Origin: Liolophura sinensis
Lineage: Eukaryota > Mollusca > Polyplacophora > Chitonida > Chitonidae
Direction: 5' to 3'
NCBI RefSeq assembly: GCF_032854445.1
Contig: NC_088299.1
Coordinates: forward strand, 1,091,001 to 1,155,000
Length of the DNA: 64,000 nt
The translations under genes were made by a program, and so were the position numbers. Every line of letters begins with the position of its first letter. Within the stretch, counting starts at the first letter, position 1. The notes under the pieces are model-generated. The model made no database searches, was not told the DNA's origin, and worked only from the letters and a program-made list of their open reading frames with translations. Positions 41,558 through 53,928 of this stretch are shown here, piece after piece.

Positions 41558-42550
41558 ATGGCTTTTTCTAACGCCTCAAGTAACCAAAATGTCTACTCTA
41601 ACTTAGCTACAGGTGTTGAGAGGACTATCTCCAAGGATGAGGATGGTAAAGACACATTGCAGACTCTGTGCGACCTCGTCGGTATATCGTCACAGTGCAC
41701 CTCGACTGAAAATGCCAAAGATGACATTAAGACTGAAATCCAACCTGTCTACGTCGGCGATAATCACCACTGTGGAGTTGAAGAATCAGCTCAGATCACT
41801 GTAAGGACAGAAAGTTGTCCGAGTCCCGTAACAGAGTGTCGACCTGGCGATTATTTCCCCTTCTCTTGGGACTGCCCCGTTTTGCAAAACCACACCCTTC
41901 CAAACGACTTGAAAACAGCCCTGGAAATGGAATGTCAGGAGAGGTGTTTGCCCGTCAACCTCTTTCACAGCGCCCTCACGTATCCTTGTGAGCCTATTTT
42001 AGCCAGAGAGACGAACTTGTTGTGTAGACTGAGCAAACTCCAACCATTTCAGCCGGAGAGGGTCCGAGAACTGCAAGACTTTTACAAGTACCAGACAGCC
42101 TTAGTTGAGACTGAAAGATACCGAAGTCTCATGCTAGGCGACGCACATCCCCACTTAAAAGTGCTCCTTAACCAGTACTACGACCAGGAACTTGGGTTGA
42201 TAATAAAGAGAGTAGAGGCCAGTGTCGCCTTATTAGAAGACAGTGGCATCGGTTCCTGTCTTAGTAGAGAAGCCCAGGTCGTGGCAAGCAACATCAGCAG
42301 AAGACATCTTGGCTTAAGGACCAGATCGCTTTTGTCCAAAGCATCTGTCCGTTTGTTGGAGCTGTGGTATGAACAACACATCGACCACCCTTACCCTACA
42401 CCCTCTGAGACTGAAAGTTTGGCTACAGCAGGTGGTTTGACACAGGAACAAGTTAAAAAGTGGTTTGCCAACAAGAGAAATCGATCAGCCAATACCAGGT
42501 CCTTAACACAAATTGCAAGTGTTAAGAGGAAGCGGTCCATGATGATGTAG
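41558..42550 (+). CDS. TALE-class homeodomain protein, intact copy (type X)
   Basis: Consensus protein with the X-type leader and 3' markers seen at 32459. Intact CCAAT. Confidence 0.93.
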   Translation: MAFSNASSNQNVYSNLATGVERTISKDEDGKDTLQTLCDLVGISSQCTSTENAKDDIKTEIQPVYVGDNHHCGVEESAQITVRTESCPSPVTECRPGDYFPFSWDCPVLQNHTLPNDLKTALEMECQERCLPVNLFHSALTYPCEPILARETNLLCRLSKLQPFQPERVRELQDFYKYQTALVETERYRSLMLGDAHPHLKVLLNQYYDQELGLIIKRVEASVALLEDSGIGSCLSREAQVVASNISRRHLGLRTRSLLSKASVRLLELWYEQHIDHPYPTPSETESLATAGGLTQEQVKKWFANKRNRSANTRSLTQIASVKRKRSMMM

Positions 42551-43833
42551 TGTGAAATGTTTCCCTTTATAACTGCAGTGCTTTACTCTCTTTCTAATAG
42601 TGCTATAATTTTATATGTTTCTTCATGCAAAATGGAATGAATATTAAAAACAGTTGAGTTAAACATGATTTTTGTCTCCTTGTCATTACCAATACCACTT
42701 TTGTGAAAAGTGCAACACCGCCTACTGCAATTTTCACAGGTGAAAATTGACGATGGCTGGATTCGAACTTACAATACAGTTAGTTCATCAAGCGGTATAA
42801 TTTAAGGAGTATATGTGAAAAACTGCTTGCTCCTAAAGAAAATTCATAAAATGTTGACAGAGTGCTTCAAGCTTAATTTGATGTTGCCACGTTGATAATA
42901 AGTGTGTGTTTGAATAATTTCCTGCTTTTATACAACGCCAGCGAAAACGATCAGGAGGAACAGATTGCAAAAACAATCAATAGTCAGATTTCTCCACCTT
43001 GTTTTATTGTATGCAAACACAATTCTACTGGTTATCAGACTCAGTATTCGTCAGCTCTTTGAAAGGCACAAAGTGTGGTAGCGTACCATTTTAAGCCATA
43101 TTAAATGCAAAGATTACGAAATGGCTTTCACTGAAAAAGAAATAGGTCGAACTGTTTCAGCGGTCAAAGAATTACTTCTTTATGATTAATTAATAAAGGT
43201 CGACGTCGTATATGTAAAACTTGGAACAAGCGTCTCACTTGATCTAAAACTGTGGTGTGAATATTGAGAAAATGATATAATCCACTTACTTTTCTGACGC
43301 CGCCTAGACTTATGGAGATATCTTCTCTGTTAAATGAGATCGTCTCATCGCTTGAAGTAGACGTATTGGGATAGAATGGTTTCATCACCTCTGCTCAGCC
43401 TTTCAAGTAGACGCATTGGGATAGAATAGGTTCGTCACCTCTGCTCAACCTTTGAAGTAGACGTATTGCCAGAGAATGGCTTCATCACCTCTGCCGGCTA
43501 CACAGTTAAGACCATTTAAAGAAAGAAGTCGGTCGCTACACTTTACCCCCCAGGCGGCCCATCCTTGTAGCTGAAGATGTAAAATCTGATACAGCTGCTA
43601 CTGGATTAACGCCCTAACAATTTTAAGACGCCAAACAGCAGGAAAGGTGAGCATCAGTTCACAAGAAACCATACTTTTGGTTGATTCCAAATATCGTTCA
43701 CCACAGTGGCCACTCAAATTGCTGCCTCCTATCCAGCATATAAGACACGATTTGCTTTAAAACTTGACAACACTGAGCTTTACGTGTCACACTTCCAAGT
43801 GGAATTTAACTAAGCACAAATCGCTGAAGCACT

Positions 43834-44826
43834 ATGGCTTTTTCTAACGCCTCAAGTAACCAAAATGTCTACTCTAACTTAGCTACAGGTGTTGAGAGGA
43901 CTATCTCCAAGGATGAGGATGGTAAAGACACATTGCAGACTCTGTGCGACCTCGTCGGTATATCGTCACAGTGCACCTCGACTGAAAATGCCAAAGATGA
44001 CATTAAGACTGAAATCCAACCTGTCTACGTCGGCGATAATCACCACTGTGGAGTTGAAGAATCAGCTCAGATCACTGTAAGGACAGAAAGTTGTCCGAGT
44101 CCCGTAACAGAGTGTCGACCTGGCGATTATTTCCCTTCTCTTGGGACTGCCCCATTTGCAAAACCACACCCTTCCAAACGACTTGAAACAGCCCTGGAAA
44201 TGGAATGTCAGGAGAGGTGTTTGCCCGTCAACCTCTTTCACAGCGCCCTCACGTATCCTTGTGAGCCTATCTTAGCCAGAGAGACGAACTTGTTGTGTAG
44301 ACTGAGGCAAACTCCAACCATTTCAGCCGGAGAGGGTCCGAGAACTGCAAGACTTTTACAAGTACCAGACAGCCTTAGTTGAGACTGAAAGATACCGAAG
44401 TCTCATGCTAGGCGACGCACATCCCCACTTAAAAGTGCTCCTTAACCAGTACTACGACCAGGAAACTTGGGTTGATAATAAAGAGAGTAGAGGCCAGTGT
44501 CGCCTTATTAGAAGACAGTGGCATCGGTTCCTGTCTTAGTAGAGAAGCCAGGTCGGTGGCAAGCAACATCAGCAGAAGACATCTTGGCTTAAGGACCAGA
44601 TCGCTTTTGTCCAAGAAAGCATCTCCGTTTGTTGGAGCTGTGGTATGAACAACACATCGACCACCCTTACCCTACACCCTCTGAGACTGAAAGTTTGGCT
44701 ACAGCAGGTGGTTTGACACAGGAACAAGTTAAAAAGTGGTTTGCCAACAAGAGAAATCGATCAGCCAATACCAGGTCCTTAACACAAATTGCAAGTGTTA
44801 AGAGGAAGCGGTCCATGATGATGTAG
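43834..44826 (+). pseudogene. Frame-disrupted TALE homeobox copy (type Z), probable consensus errors
   Basis: Nine or so small indels between about 44134 and 44632 break the frame. Three lost homopolymer bases shift codons 101-117 and then restore frame, a gained G at about 44307 leads to a stop at 44382, and further gains and losses follow. The total remains exactly 993 bases. The homeodomain reappears intact from about 44635. Flanking spacer is clean, and neighbours have almost no indels, so unpolished long-read sequence is at least as likely as true decay. From the 3' end of this copy on, all units carry the right-hand marker TTTATAACTGCGG. Confidence 0.85.
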
Positions 44827-46110
44827 TGTGAAATGTTTCCCTTTATAACTGCGGTGCTTTACTCTCTTTCTAATAGTGCTATAATTTTATATGTTTCTTC
44901 ATGCAAAATGGAATGAATATTAAAAACAGTTGAGTTAAACATGATTTTTGTCTCCTTGTCATTACCAATACCACTTTTGTGAAAAGTGCAACACCGCCTA
45001 CTGCAATTTTCACAGGTGAAAATTGACGATGGCTGGATTCGAACTTACAATACAGTTAGTTCATCAAGCGGTATAATTTAAGGAGTATATGTGAAAAACT
45101 GCTTGCTCCTAAAGAAAATTCATAAAATGTTGACAGAGTGCTTCAAGCTTAATTTGATGTTGCCACGTTGATAATAAGTGTGTGTTTGAGTAATTTCCTG
45201 CTTTTATTCAACGCCAGCGAAAACGATCAGGAGGAACAGATTGCAAAAACAATCAATAGTCAGATTTCTCCACCTTGTTTTATTGTATGCAAACACAATT
45301 CTACTGGTTATCAGACTCAGTATTCGTCAGCTCTTTGAAAGGCACAAAGTGTGGTAGCGTACCATTTTAAGCCATATTAAATGCAAAGATTACGAAATGG
45401 CTTTCACTGAAAAAGAAATAGATCGAACTGTTTCAGCGGTCAAAGAATTACTTCTTTATGATTAACTAATAAAAGTCGACGTCGTATATGTAAAACTTGG
45501 AACAAGCGTCTCACTTGATCTAAAACTGTGGTGTGAATATTGAGAAAATGATATAATCCACTTACTTTTCTGACGCCGCCTAGACTTATGGAGATATCTT
45601 CTCTGTTAAATGAGATCGTCTCATCGCTTGAAGTAGACGTATTGGGATAGAATGGTTTCATCACCTCTGCTCAGCCTTTCAAGTAGACGCATTGGGATAG
45701 AATAGGTTCGTCACCTCTGCTCAACCTTTGAAGTAGACGTATTGCCAGAGAATGGCTTCATCACCTCTGCCGGCTACACAGTTAAGACCATTTAAAGAAA
45801 GAAGTCGGTCGCTACACTTTACCCCCCAGGCGGCCCACCCTTGTAGCTGAAGATGTAAAATCTGATACAGCTGCTACTGGATTAACGCCCTAACAATTTT
45901 AAGACGCCAAACAGCAGGAAAGGTGGAGCATCAGTTCACAAGAAACCATACTTTTGGTTGATTCCAAATATCGTTCACCACAGTGGCCAATCAAATTGCT
46001 GCCTCCTACCCAGCATATAAGACACGATTTGCTTTAAAACTTGACAACACTGAGCTTTACGTGTCACACTTCCAAGTGGAATTTAACTAAGCACAAATCG
46101 CTGAAGCACT
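44827..46110 (+). repeat. Array spacer, first of right-hand subfamily
   Basis: 1284 bases. Introduces ATAGATCGAACTG and TAACTAATAAAAGTCG, which replace the GGTCGAACTG and TAATTAATAAAGGTCG of units to the left and remove the TGATTAAT site. An extra G in GGTGGAGC (about 45924) disrupts the possible splice donor. Confidence 0.85.
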
Positions 46111-47103
46111 ATGGCTTTTTCTAACGCCTCAAGTAACCAAAATGTTTACTCTAACTTAGCTACAGGTGTTGAGAGGACTATCTCCAAGGATGAGGATGGT
46201 AAAGACACATTGCAGACTCTGTGCGACCTCGTCGGTATATCGTCACAGTGCACCTCGACTGAAAATGCCAAAGATGACATTAAGACTGAAATCCAACCTG
46301 TCTACGTCGGCGATAATCACCACTGTGGAGTTGAAGAATCAGCTCAGATCACTGTAAGGACAGAAAGTTGTCCGAGTCCCGTAACAGAGTGTCGACCTGG
46401 CGATTATTTCCCCTTCTCTTGGGACTGCCCCGTTTTGCAAAACCACACCCTTCCAAACGACTTGAAAACAGCCCTGGAAATGGAATGTCAGGAGAGGTGT
46501 TTGCCCGTCAACCTCTTTCACAGCGCCCTCACGTATCCTTGTGAGCCTATTTTAGCCAGAGAGACGAACTTGTTGTGTAGACTGAGCAAACTCCAACCAT
46601 TTCAGCCGGAGAGGGTCCGAGAACTGCAAGACTTTTACAAGTACCAGACAGCCTTAGTTGAGACTGAAAGATACCGAAGTCTCATGCTAGGCGACGCACA
46701 TCCCCACTTAAAAGTGCTCCTTAACCAGTACTACGACCAGGAACTTGGGTTGATAATAAAGAGAGTAGAGGCCAGTGTCGCCTTATTAGAAGACAGTGGC
46801 ATCGGTTCCTGTCTTAGTAGAGAAGCCCAGGTCGTGGCAAGCAACATCAGCAGAAGACATCTTGGCTTAAGGACCAGATCGCTTTTGTCCAAAGCATCTG
46901 TCCGTTTGTTGGAGCTGTGGTATGAACAACACATCGACCACCCTTACCCTACACCCTCTGAGACTGAAAGTTTGGCTACAGCAGGTGGTTTGACACAGGA
47001 ACAAGTTAAAAAGTGGTTTGCCAACAAGAGAAATCGATCAGCCAATACCAGGTCCTTAACACAAATTGCAAGTGTTAAGAGGAAGCGGTCCATGATGATG
47101 TAG
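46111..47103 (+). CDS. TALE-class homeodomain protein, intact copy
   Basis: Consensus protein. First of four consecutive units (46111, 48387, 50664, 52940) sharing the synonymous change AATGTTTACT (Val12 GTT), the clearest run of recent one-by-one amplification in the window. Intact CCAAT. Confidence 0.93.
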   Translation: MAFSNASSNQNVYSNLATGVERTISKDEDGKDTLQTLCDLVGISSQCTSTENAKDDIKTEIQPVYVGDNHHCGVEESAQITVRTESCPSPVTECRPGDYFPFSWDCPVLQNHTLPNDLKTALEMECQERCLPVNLFHSALTYPCEPILARETNLLCRLSKLQPFQPERVRELQDFYKYQTALVETERYRSLMLGDAHPHLKVLLNQYYDQELGLIIKRVEASVALLEDSGIGSCLSREAQVVASNISRRHLGLRTRSLLSKASVRLLELWYEQHIDHPYPTPSETESLATAGGLTQEQVKKWFANKRNRSANTRSLTQIASVKRKRSMMM

Positions 47104-48386
47104 TGTGAAATGTTTCCCTTTATAACTGCGGTGCTTTACTCTCTTTCTAATAGTGCTATAATTTTATATGTTTCTTCATGCAAAATGGAATGAATATTAA
47201 AAACAGTTGAGTTAAACATGATTTTTGTCTCCTTGTCATTACCAATACCACTTTTGTGAAAAGTGCAACACCGCCTACTGCAATTTTCACAGGTGAAAAT
47301 TGACGATGGCTGGATTCGAACTTACAATACAGTTAGTTCATCAAGCGGTATAATTTAAGGAGTATATGTGAAAAACTGCTTGCTCCTAAAGAAAATTCAT
47401 AAAATGTTGACAGAGTGCTTCAAGCTTAATTTGATGTTGCCACGTTGATAATAAGTGTGTGTTTGAGTAATTTCCTGCTTTTATTCAACGCCAGCGAAAA
47501 CGATCAGGAGGAACAGATTGCAAAAACAATCAATAGTCAGATTTCTCCACCTTGTTTTATTGTATGCAAACACAATTCTACTGGTTATCAGACTCAGTAT
47601 TCGTCAGCTCTTTGAAAGGCACAAAGTGTGGTAGCGTACCATTTTAAGCCATATTAAATGCAAAGATTACGAAATGGCTTTCACTGAAAAAGAAATAGAT
47701 CGAACTGTTTCAGCGGTCAAAGAATTACTTCTTTATGATTAACTAATAAAAGTCGACGTCGTATATGTAAAACTTGGAACAAGCGTCTCACTTGATCTAA
47801 AACTGTGGTGTGAATATTGAGAAAATGATATAATCCACTTACTTTTCTGACGCCGCCTAGACTTATGGAGATATCTTCTCTGTTAAATGAGATCGTCTCA
47901 TCGCTTGAAGTAGACGTATTGGGATAGAATGGTTTCATCACCTCTGCTCAGCCTTTCAAGTAGACGCATTGGGATAGAATAGGTTCGTCACCTCTGCTCA
48001 ACCTTTGAAGTAGACGTATTGCCAGAGAATGGCTTCATCACCTCTGCCGGCTACACAGTTAAGACCATTTAAAGAAAGAAGTCGGTCGCTACACTTTACC
48101 CCCCAGGCGGCCCACCCTTGTAGCTGAAGATGTAAAATCTGATACAGCTGCTACTGGATTAACGCCCTAACAATTTTAAGACGCCAAACAGCAGGAAAGG
48201 TGAGCATCAGTTCACAAGAAACCATACTTTTGGTTGATTCCAAATATCGTTCACCACAGTGGCCAATCAAATTGCTGCCTCCTACCCAGCATATAAGACA
48301 CGATTTGCTTTAAAACTTGACAACACTGAGCTTTACGTGTCACACTTCCAAGTGGAATTTAACTAAGCACAAATCGCTGAAGCACT

Positions 48387-49379
48387 ATGGCTTTTTCTAA
48401 CGCCTCAAGTAACCAAAATGTTTACTCTAACTTAGCTACAGGTGTTGAGAGGACTATCTCCAAGGATGAGGATGGTAAAGACACATTGCAGACTCTGTGC
48501 GACCTCGTCGGTATATCGTCACAGTGCACCTCGACTGAAAATGCCAAAGATGACATTAAGACTGAAATCCAACCTGTCTACGTCGGCGATAATCACCACT
48601 GTGGAGTTGAAGAATCAGCTCAGATCACTGTAAGGACAGAAAGTTGTCCGAGTCCCGTAACAGAGTGTCGACCTGGCGATTATTTCCCCTTCTCTTGGGA
48701 CTGCCCCGTTTTGCAAAACCACACCCTTCCAAACGACTTGAAAACAGCCCTGGAAATGGAATGTCAGGAGAGGTGTTTGCCCGTCAACCTCTTTCACAGC
48801 GCCCTCACGTATCCTTGTGAGCCTATTTTAGCCAGAGAGACGAACTTGTTGTGTAGACTGAGCAAACTCCAACCATTTCAGCCGGAGAGGGTCCGAGAAC
48901 TGCAAGACTTTTACAAGTACCAGACAGCCTTAGTTGAGACTGAAAGATACCGAAGTCTCATGCTAGGCGACGCACATCCCCACTTAAAAGTGCTCCTTAA
49001 CCAGTACTACGACCAGGAACTTGGGTTGATAATAAAGAGAGTAGAGGCCAGTGTCGCCTTATTAGAAGACAGTGGCATCGGTTCCTGTCTTAGTAGAGAA
49101 GCCCAGGTCGTGGCAAGCAACATCAGCAGAAGACATCTTGGCTTAAGGACCAGATCGCTTTTGTCCAAAGCATCTGTCCGTTTGTTGGAGCTGTGGTATG
49201 AACAACACATCGACCACCCTTACCCTACACCCTCTGAGACTGAAAGTTTGGCTACAGCAGGTGGTTTGACACAGGAACAAGTTAAAAAGTGGTTTGCCAA
49301 CAAGAGAAATCGATCAGCCAATACCAGGTCCTTAACACAAATTGCAAGTGTTAAGAGGAAGCGGTCCATGATGATGTAG
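48387..49379 (+). CDS. TALE-class homeodomain protein, intact copy
   Basis: Consensus protein, second of the GTT12 quartet. Intact CCAAT and intact GTGAGC. Its downstream spacer has one extra G (GTAGGCGTACC, about 49911), accounting for the 2277-bp step. Confidence 0.93.
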   Translation: MAFSNASSNQNVYSNLATGVERTISKDEDGKDTLQTLCDLVGISSQCTSTENAKDDIKTEIQPVYVGDNHHCGVEESAQITVRTESCPSPVTECRPGDYFPFSWDCPVLQNHTLPNDLKTALEMECQERCLPVNLFHSALTYPCEPILARETNLLCRLSKLQPFQPERVRELQDFYKYQTALVETERYRSLMLGDAHPHLKVLLNQYYDQELGLIIKRVEASVALLEDSGIGSCLSREAQVVASNISRRHLGLRTRSLLSKASVRLLELWYEQHIDHPYPTPSETESLATAGGLTQEQVKKWFANKRNRSANTRSLTQIASVKRKRSMMM

Positions 49380-50663
49380 TGTGAAATGTTTCCCTTTATA
49401 ACTGCGGTGCTTTACTCTCTTTCTAATAGTGCTATAATTTTATATGTTTCTTCATGCAAAATGGAATGAATATTAAAAACAGTTGAGTTAAACATGATTT
49501 TTGTCTCCTTGTCATTACCAATACCACTTTTGTGAAAAGTGCAACACCGCCTACTGCAATTTTCACAGGTGAAAATTGACGATGGCTGGATTCGAACTTA
49601 CAATACAGTTAGTTCATCAAGCGGTATAATTTAAGGAGTATATGTGAAAAACTGCTTGCTCCTAAAGAAAATTCATAAAATGTTGACAGAGTGCTTCAAG
49701 CTTAATTTGATGTTGCCACGTTGATAATAAGTGTGTGTTTGAGTAATTTCCTGCTTTTATTCAACGCCAGCGAAAACGATCAGGAGGAACAGATTGCAAA
49801 AACAATCAATAGTCAGATTTCTCCACCTTGTTTTATTGTATGCAAACACAATTCTACTGGTTATCAGACTCAGTATTCGTCAGCTCTTTGAAAGGCACAA
49901 AGTGTGGTAGGCGTACCATTTTAAGCCATATTAAATGCAAAGATTACGAAATGGCTTTCACTGAAAAAGAAATAGATCGAACTGTTTCAGCGGTCAAAGA
50001 ATTACTTCTTTATGATTAACTAATAAAAGTCGACGTCGTATATGTAAAACTTGGAACAAGCGTCTCACTTGATCTAAAACTGTGGTGTGAATATTGAGAA
50101 AATGATATAATCCACTTACTTTTCTGACGCCGCCTAGACTTATGGAGATATCTTCTCTGTTAAATGAGATCGTCTCATCGCTTGAAGTAGACGTATTGGG
50201 ATAGAATGGTTTCATCACCTCTGCTCAGCCTTTCAAGTAGACGCATTGGGATAGAATAGGTTCGTCACCTCTGCTCAACCTTTGAAGTAGACGTATTGCC
50301 AGAGAATGGCTTCATCACCTCTGCCGGCTACACAGTTAAGACCATTTAAAGAAAGAAGTCGGTCGCTACACTTTACCCCCCAGGCGGCCCACCCTTGTAG
50401 CTGAAGATGTAAAATCTGATACAGCTGCTACTGGATTAACGCCCTAACAATTTTAAGACGCCAAACAGCAGGAAAGGTGAGCATCAGTTCACAAGAAACC
50501 ATACTTTTGGTTGATTCCAAATATCGTTCACCACAGTGGCCAATCAAATTGCTGCCTCCTACCCAGCATATAAGACACGATTTGCTTTAAAACTTGACAA
50601 CACTGAGCTTTACGTGTCACACTTCCAAGTGGAATTTAACTAAGCACAAATCGCTGAAGCACT

Positions 50664-51656
50664 ATGGCTTTTTCTAACGCCTCAAGTAACCAAAATGTTT
50701 ACTCTAACTTAGCTACAGGTGTTGAGAGGACTATCTCCAAGGATGAGGATGGTAAAGACACATTGCAGACTCTGTGCGACCTCGTCGGTATATCGTCACA
50801 GTGCACCTCGACTGAAAATGCCAAAGATGACATTAAGACTGAAATCCAACCTGTCTACGTCGGCGATAATCACCACTGTGGAGTTGAAGAATCAGCTCAG
50901 ATCACTGTAAGGACAGAAAGTTGTCCGAGTCCCGTAACAGAGTGTCGACCTGGCGATTATTTCCCCTTCTCTTGGGACTGCCCCGTTTTGCAAAACCACA
51001 CCCTTCCAAACGACTTGAAAACAGCCCTGGAAATGGAATGTCAGGAGAGGTGTTTGCCCGTCAACCTCTTTCACAGCGCCCTCACGTATCCTTGTGAGCC
51101 TATTTTAGCCAGAGAGACGAACTTGTTGTGTAGACTGAGCAAACTCCAACCATTTCAGCCGGAGAGGGTCCGAGAACTGCAAGACTTTTACAAGTACCAG
51201 ACAGCCTTAGTTGAGACTGAAAGATACCGAAGTCTCATGCTAGGCGACGCACATCCCCACTTAAAAGTGCTCCTTAACCAGTACTACGACCAGGAACTTG
51301 GGTTGATAATAAAGAGAGTAGAGGCCAGTGTCGCCTTATTAGAAGACAGTGGCATCGGTTCCTGTCTTAGTAGAGAAGCCCAGGTCGTGGCAAGCAACAT
51401 CAGCAGAAGACATCTTGGCTTAAGGACCAGATCGCTTTTGTCCAAAGCATCTGTCCGTTTGTTGGAGCTGTGGTATGAACAACACATCGACCACCCTTAC
51501 CCTACACCCTCTGAGACTGAAAGTTTGGCTACAGCAGGTGGTTTGACACAGGAATAAGTTAAAAAGTGGTTTGCCAACAAGAGAAATCGATCAGCCAATA
51601 CCAGGTCCTTAACACAAATTGCAAGTGTTAAGAGGAAGCGGTCCATGATGATGTAG
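50664..51656 (+). pseudogene. TALE homeobox copy with nonsense codon in the homeodomain
   Basis: Identical in plan to its neighbours except Gln298 CAA to TAA at 51555-51557, giving a 297-residue product that ends at GGLTQE and lacks recognition helix 3 and the basic tail. The remaining codons to 51653-51656 are intact. A single C-to-T change explains it, so it is a young allele or a sequencing error. Any product could not bind DNA normally. Confidence 0.85.
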
Positions 51657-52939
51657 TGTGAAATGTTTCCCTTTATAACTGCGGTGCTTTACTCTCTTTC
51701 TAATAGTGCTATAATTTTATATGTTTCTTCATGCAAAATGGAATGAATATTAAAAACAGTTGAGTTAAACATGATTTTTGTCTCCTTGTCATTACCAATA
51801 CCACTTTTGTGAAAAGTGCAACACCGCCTACTGCAATTTTCACAGGTGAAAATTGACGATGGCTGGATTCGAACTTACAATACAGTTAGTTCATCAAGCG
51901 GTATAATTTAAGGAGTATATGTGAAAAACTGCTTGCTCCTAAAGAAAATTCATAAAATGTTGACAGAGTGCTTCAAGCTTAATTTGATGTTGCCACGTTG
52001 ATAATAAGTGTGTGTTTGAGTAATTTCCTGCTTTTATTCAACGCCAGCGAAAACGATCAGGAGGAACAGATTGCAAAAACAATCAATAGTCAGATTTCTC
52101 CACCTTGTTTTATTGTATGCAAACACAATTCTACTGGTTATCAGACTCAGTATTCGTCAGCTCTTTGAAAGGCACAAAGTGTGGTAGCGTACCATTTTAA
52201 GCCATATTAAATGCAAAGATTACGAAATGGCTTTCACTGAAAAAGAAATAGATCGAACTGTTTCAGCGGTCAAAGAATTACTTCTTTATGATTAACTAAT
52301 AAAAGTCGACGTCGTATATGTAAAACTTGGAACAAGCGTCTCACTTGATCTAAAACTGTGGTGTGAATATTGAGAAAATGATATAATCCACTTACTTTTC
52401 TGACGCCGCCTAGACTTATGGAGATATCTTCTCTGTTAAATGAGATCGTCTCATCGCTTGAAGTAGACGTATTGGGATAGAATGGTTTCATCACCTCTGC
52501 TCAGCCTTTCAAGTAGACGCATTGGGATAGAATAGGTTCGTCACCTCTGCTCAACCTTTGAAGTAGACGTATTGCCAGAGAATGGCTTCATCACCTCTGC
52601 CGGCTACACAGTTAAGACCATTTAAAGAAAGAAGTCGGTCGCTACACTTTACCCCCCAGGCGGCCCACCCTTGTAGCTGAAGATGTAAAATCTGATACAG
52701 CTGCTACTGGATTAACGCCCTAACAATTTTAAGACGCCAAACAGCAGGAAAGGTGAGCATCAGTTCACAAGAAACCATACTTTTGGTTGATTCCAAATAT
52801 CGTTCACCACAGTGGCCAATCAAATTGCTGCCTCCTACCCAGCATATAAGACACGATTTGCTTTAAAACTTGACAACACTGAGCTTTACGTGTCACACTT
52901 CCAAGTGGAATTTAACTAAGCACAAATCGCTGAAGCACT

Positions 52940-53928
52940 ATGGCTTTTTCTAACGCCTCAAGTAACCAAAATGTTTACTCTAACTTAGCTACAGGTGTTG
53001 AGAGGACTATCTCCAAGGATGAGGATGGTAAAGACACATTGCAGACTCTGTGCGACCTCGTCGGTATATCGTCACAGTGCACCTCGACTGAAAATGCCAA
53101 AGATGACATTAAGACTGAAATCCAACCTGTCTACGTCGGCGATAATCACCACTGTGGAGTTGAAGAATCAGCTCAGATCACTGTAAGGACAGAAAGTTGT
53201 CCGAGTCCCGTAACAGAGTGTCGACCTGGCGATTATTTCCCCTTCTCTTGGGACTGCCCCGTTTTGCAAAACCACACCCTTCCAAACGACTTGAAAACAG
53301 CCCTGGAAATGGAATGTCAGGAGAGGTGTTTGCCCGTCAACCTCTTTCACAGCGCCCTCACGTATCCTTGTGAGCCTGTCTTAGCCAGAGAGACTTGTTG
53401 TGTAGACTGAGCAAACTCCAACCATTTCAGCCGGAGAGGGTCCGAGAACTGCAAGACTTTTACAAGTACCAGACAGCCTTAGTTGAGACTGAAAGATACC
53501 GAAGTCTCATGCTAGGCGACGCACATCCCCACTTAAAAGTGCTCCTTAACCAGTACTACGACCAGGAACTTGGGTTGATAATAAAGAGAGTAGAGGCCAG
53601 TGTCGCCTTATTAGAAGACAGTGGCATCGGTTCCTGTCTTAGTAGAGAAGCCCAGGTCGTGGCAAGCAACATCAGCAGAAGACATCTTGGCTTAAGGACC
53701 AGATCGCTTTTGTCCAAAGCATCTGTCCGTTTGTTGGAGCTGTGGTATGAACAACACATCGACCACCCTTACCCTACACCCTCTGAGACTGAAAGTTTGG
53801 CTACAGCAGGTGGTTTGACACAGGAACAAGTTAAAAAGTGGTTTGCCAACAAGAGAAATCGATCAGCCAATACCAGGTCCTTAACACAAATTGCAAGTGT
53901 TAAGAGGAAGCGGTCCATGATGATGTAG
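52940..53928 (+). pseudogene. TALE homeobox copy with 4-bp frameshift
   Basis: Loss of four bases (GAAC) near 53394 shifts the frame after codon 151 and stops at 53410 (156 residues). Ile147 to Val lies beside the lesion. The rest of the gene, including the whole homeodomain, is open in the original frame (from about 53395). The deletion is not in a homopolymer and accounts exactly for the 2272-bp spacing, so it is more likely real than the indels at 44134-44632. Confidence 0.85.

Larger units (their letters stand above)
30183..43833 (+). repeat. Four-unit higher-order repeat W-X-Y-Z, then W-X-Z
   Basis: Private leader markers put 30183 with 39282 (W), 32459 with 41558 (X) and 37006 with 43834 (Z). 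The first round spans 9099 bp (30183 to 39282). The second round lacks the Y unit (34735 type). Confidence 0.75.
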
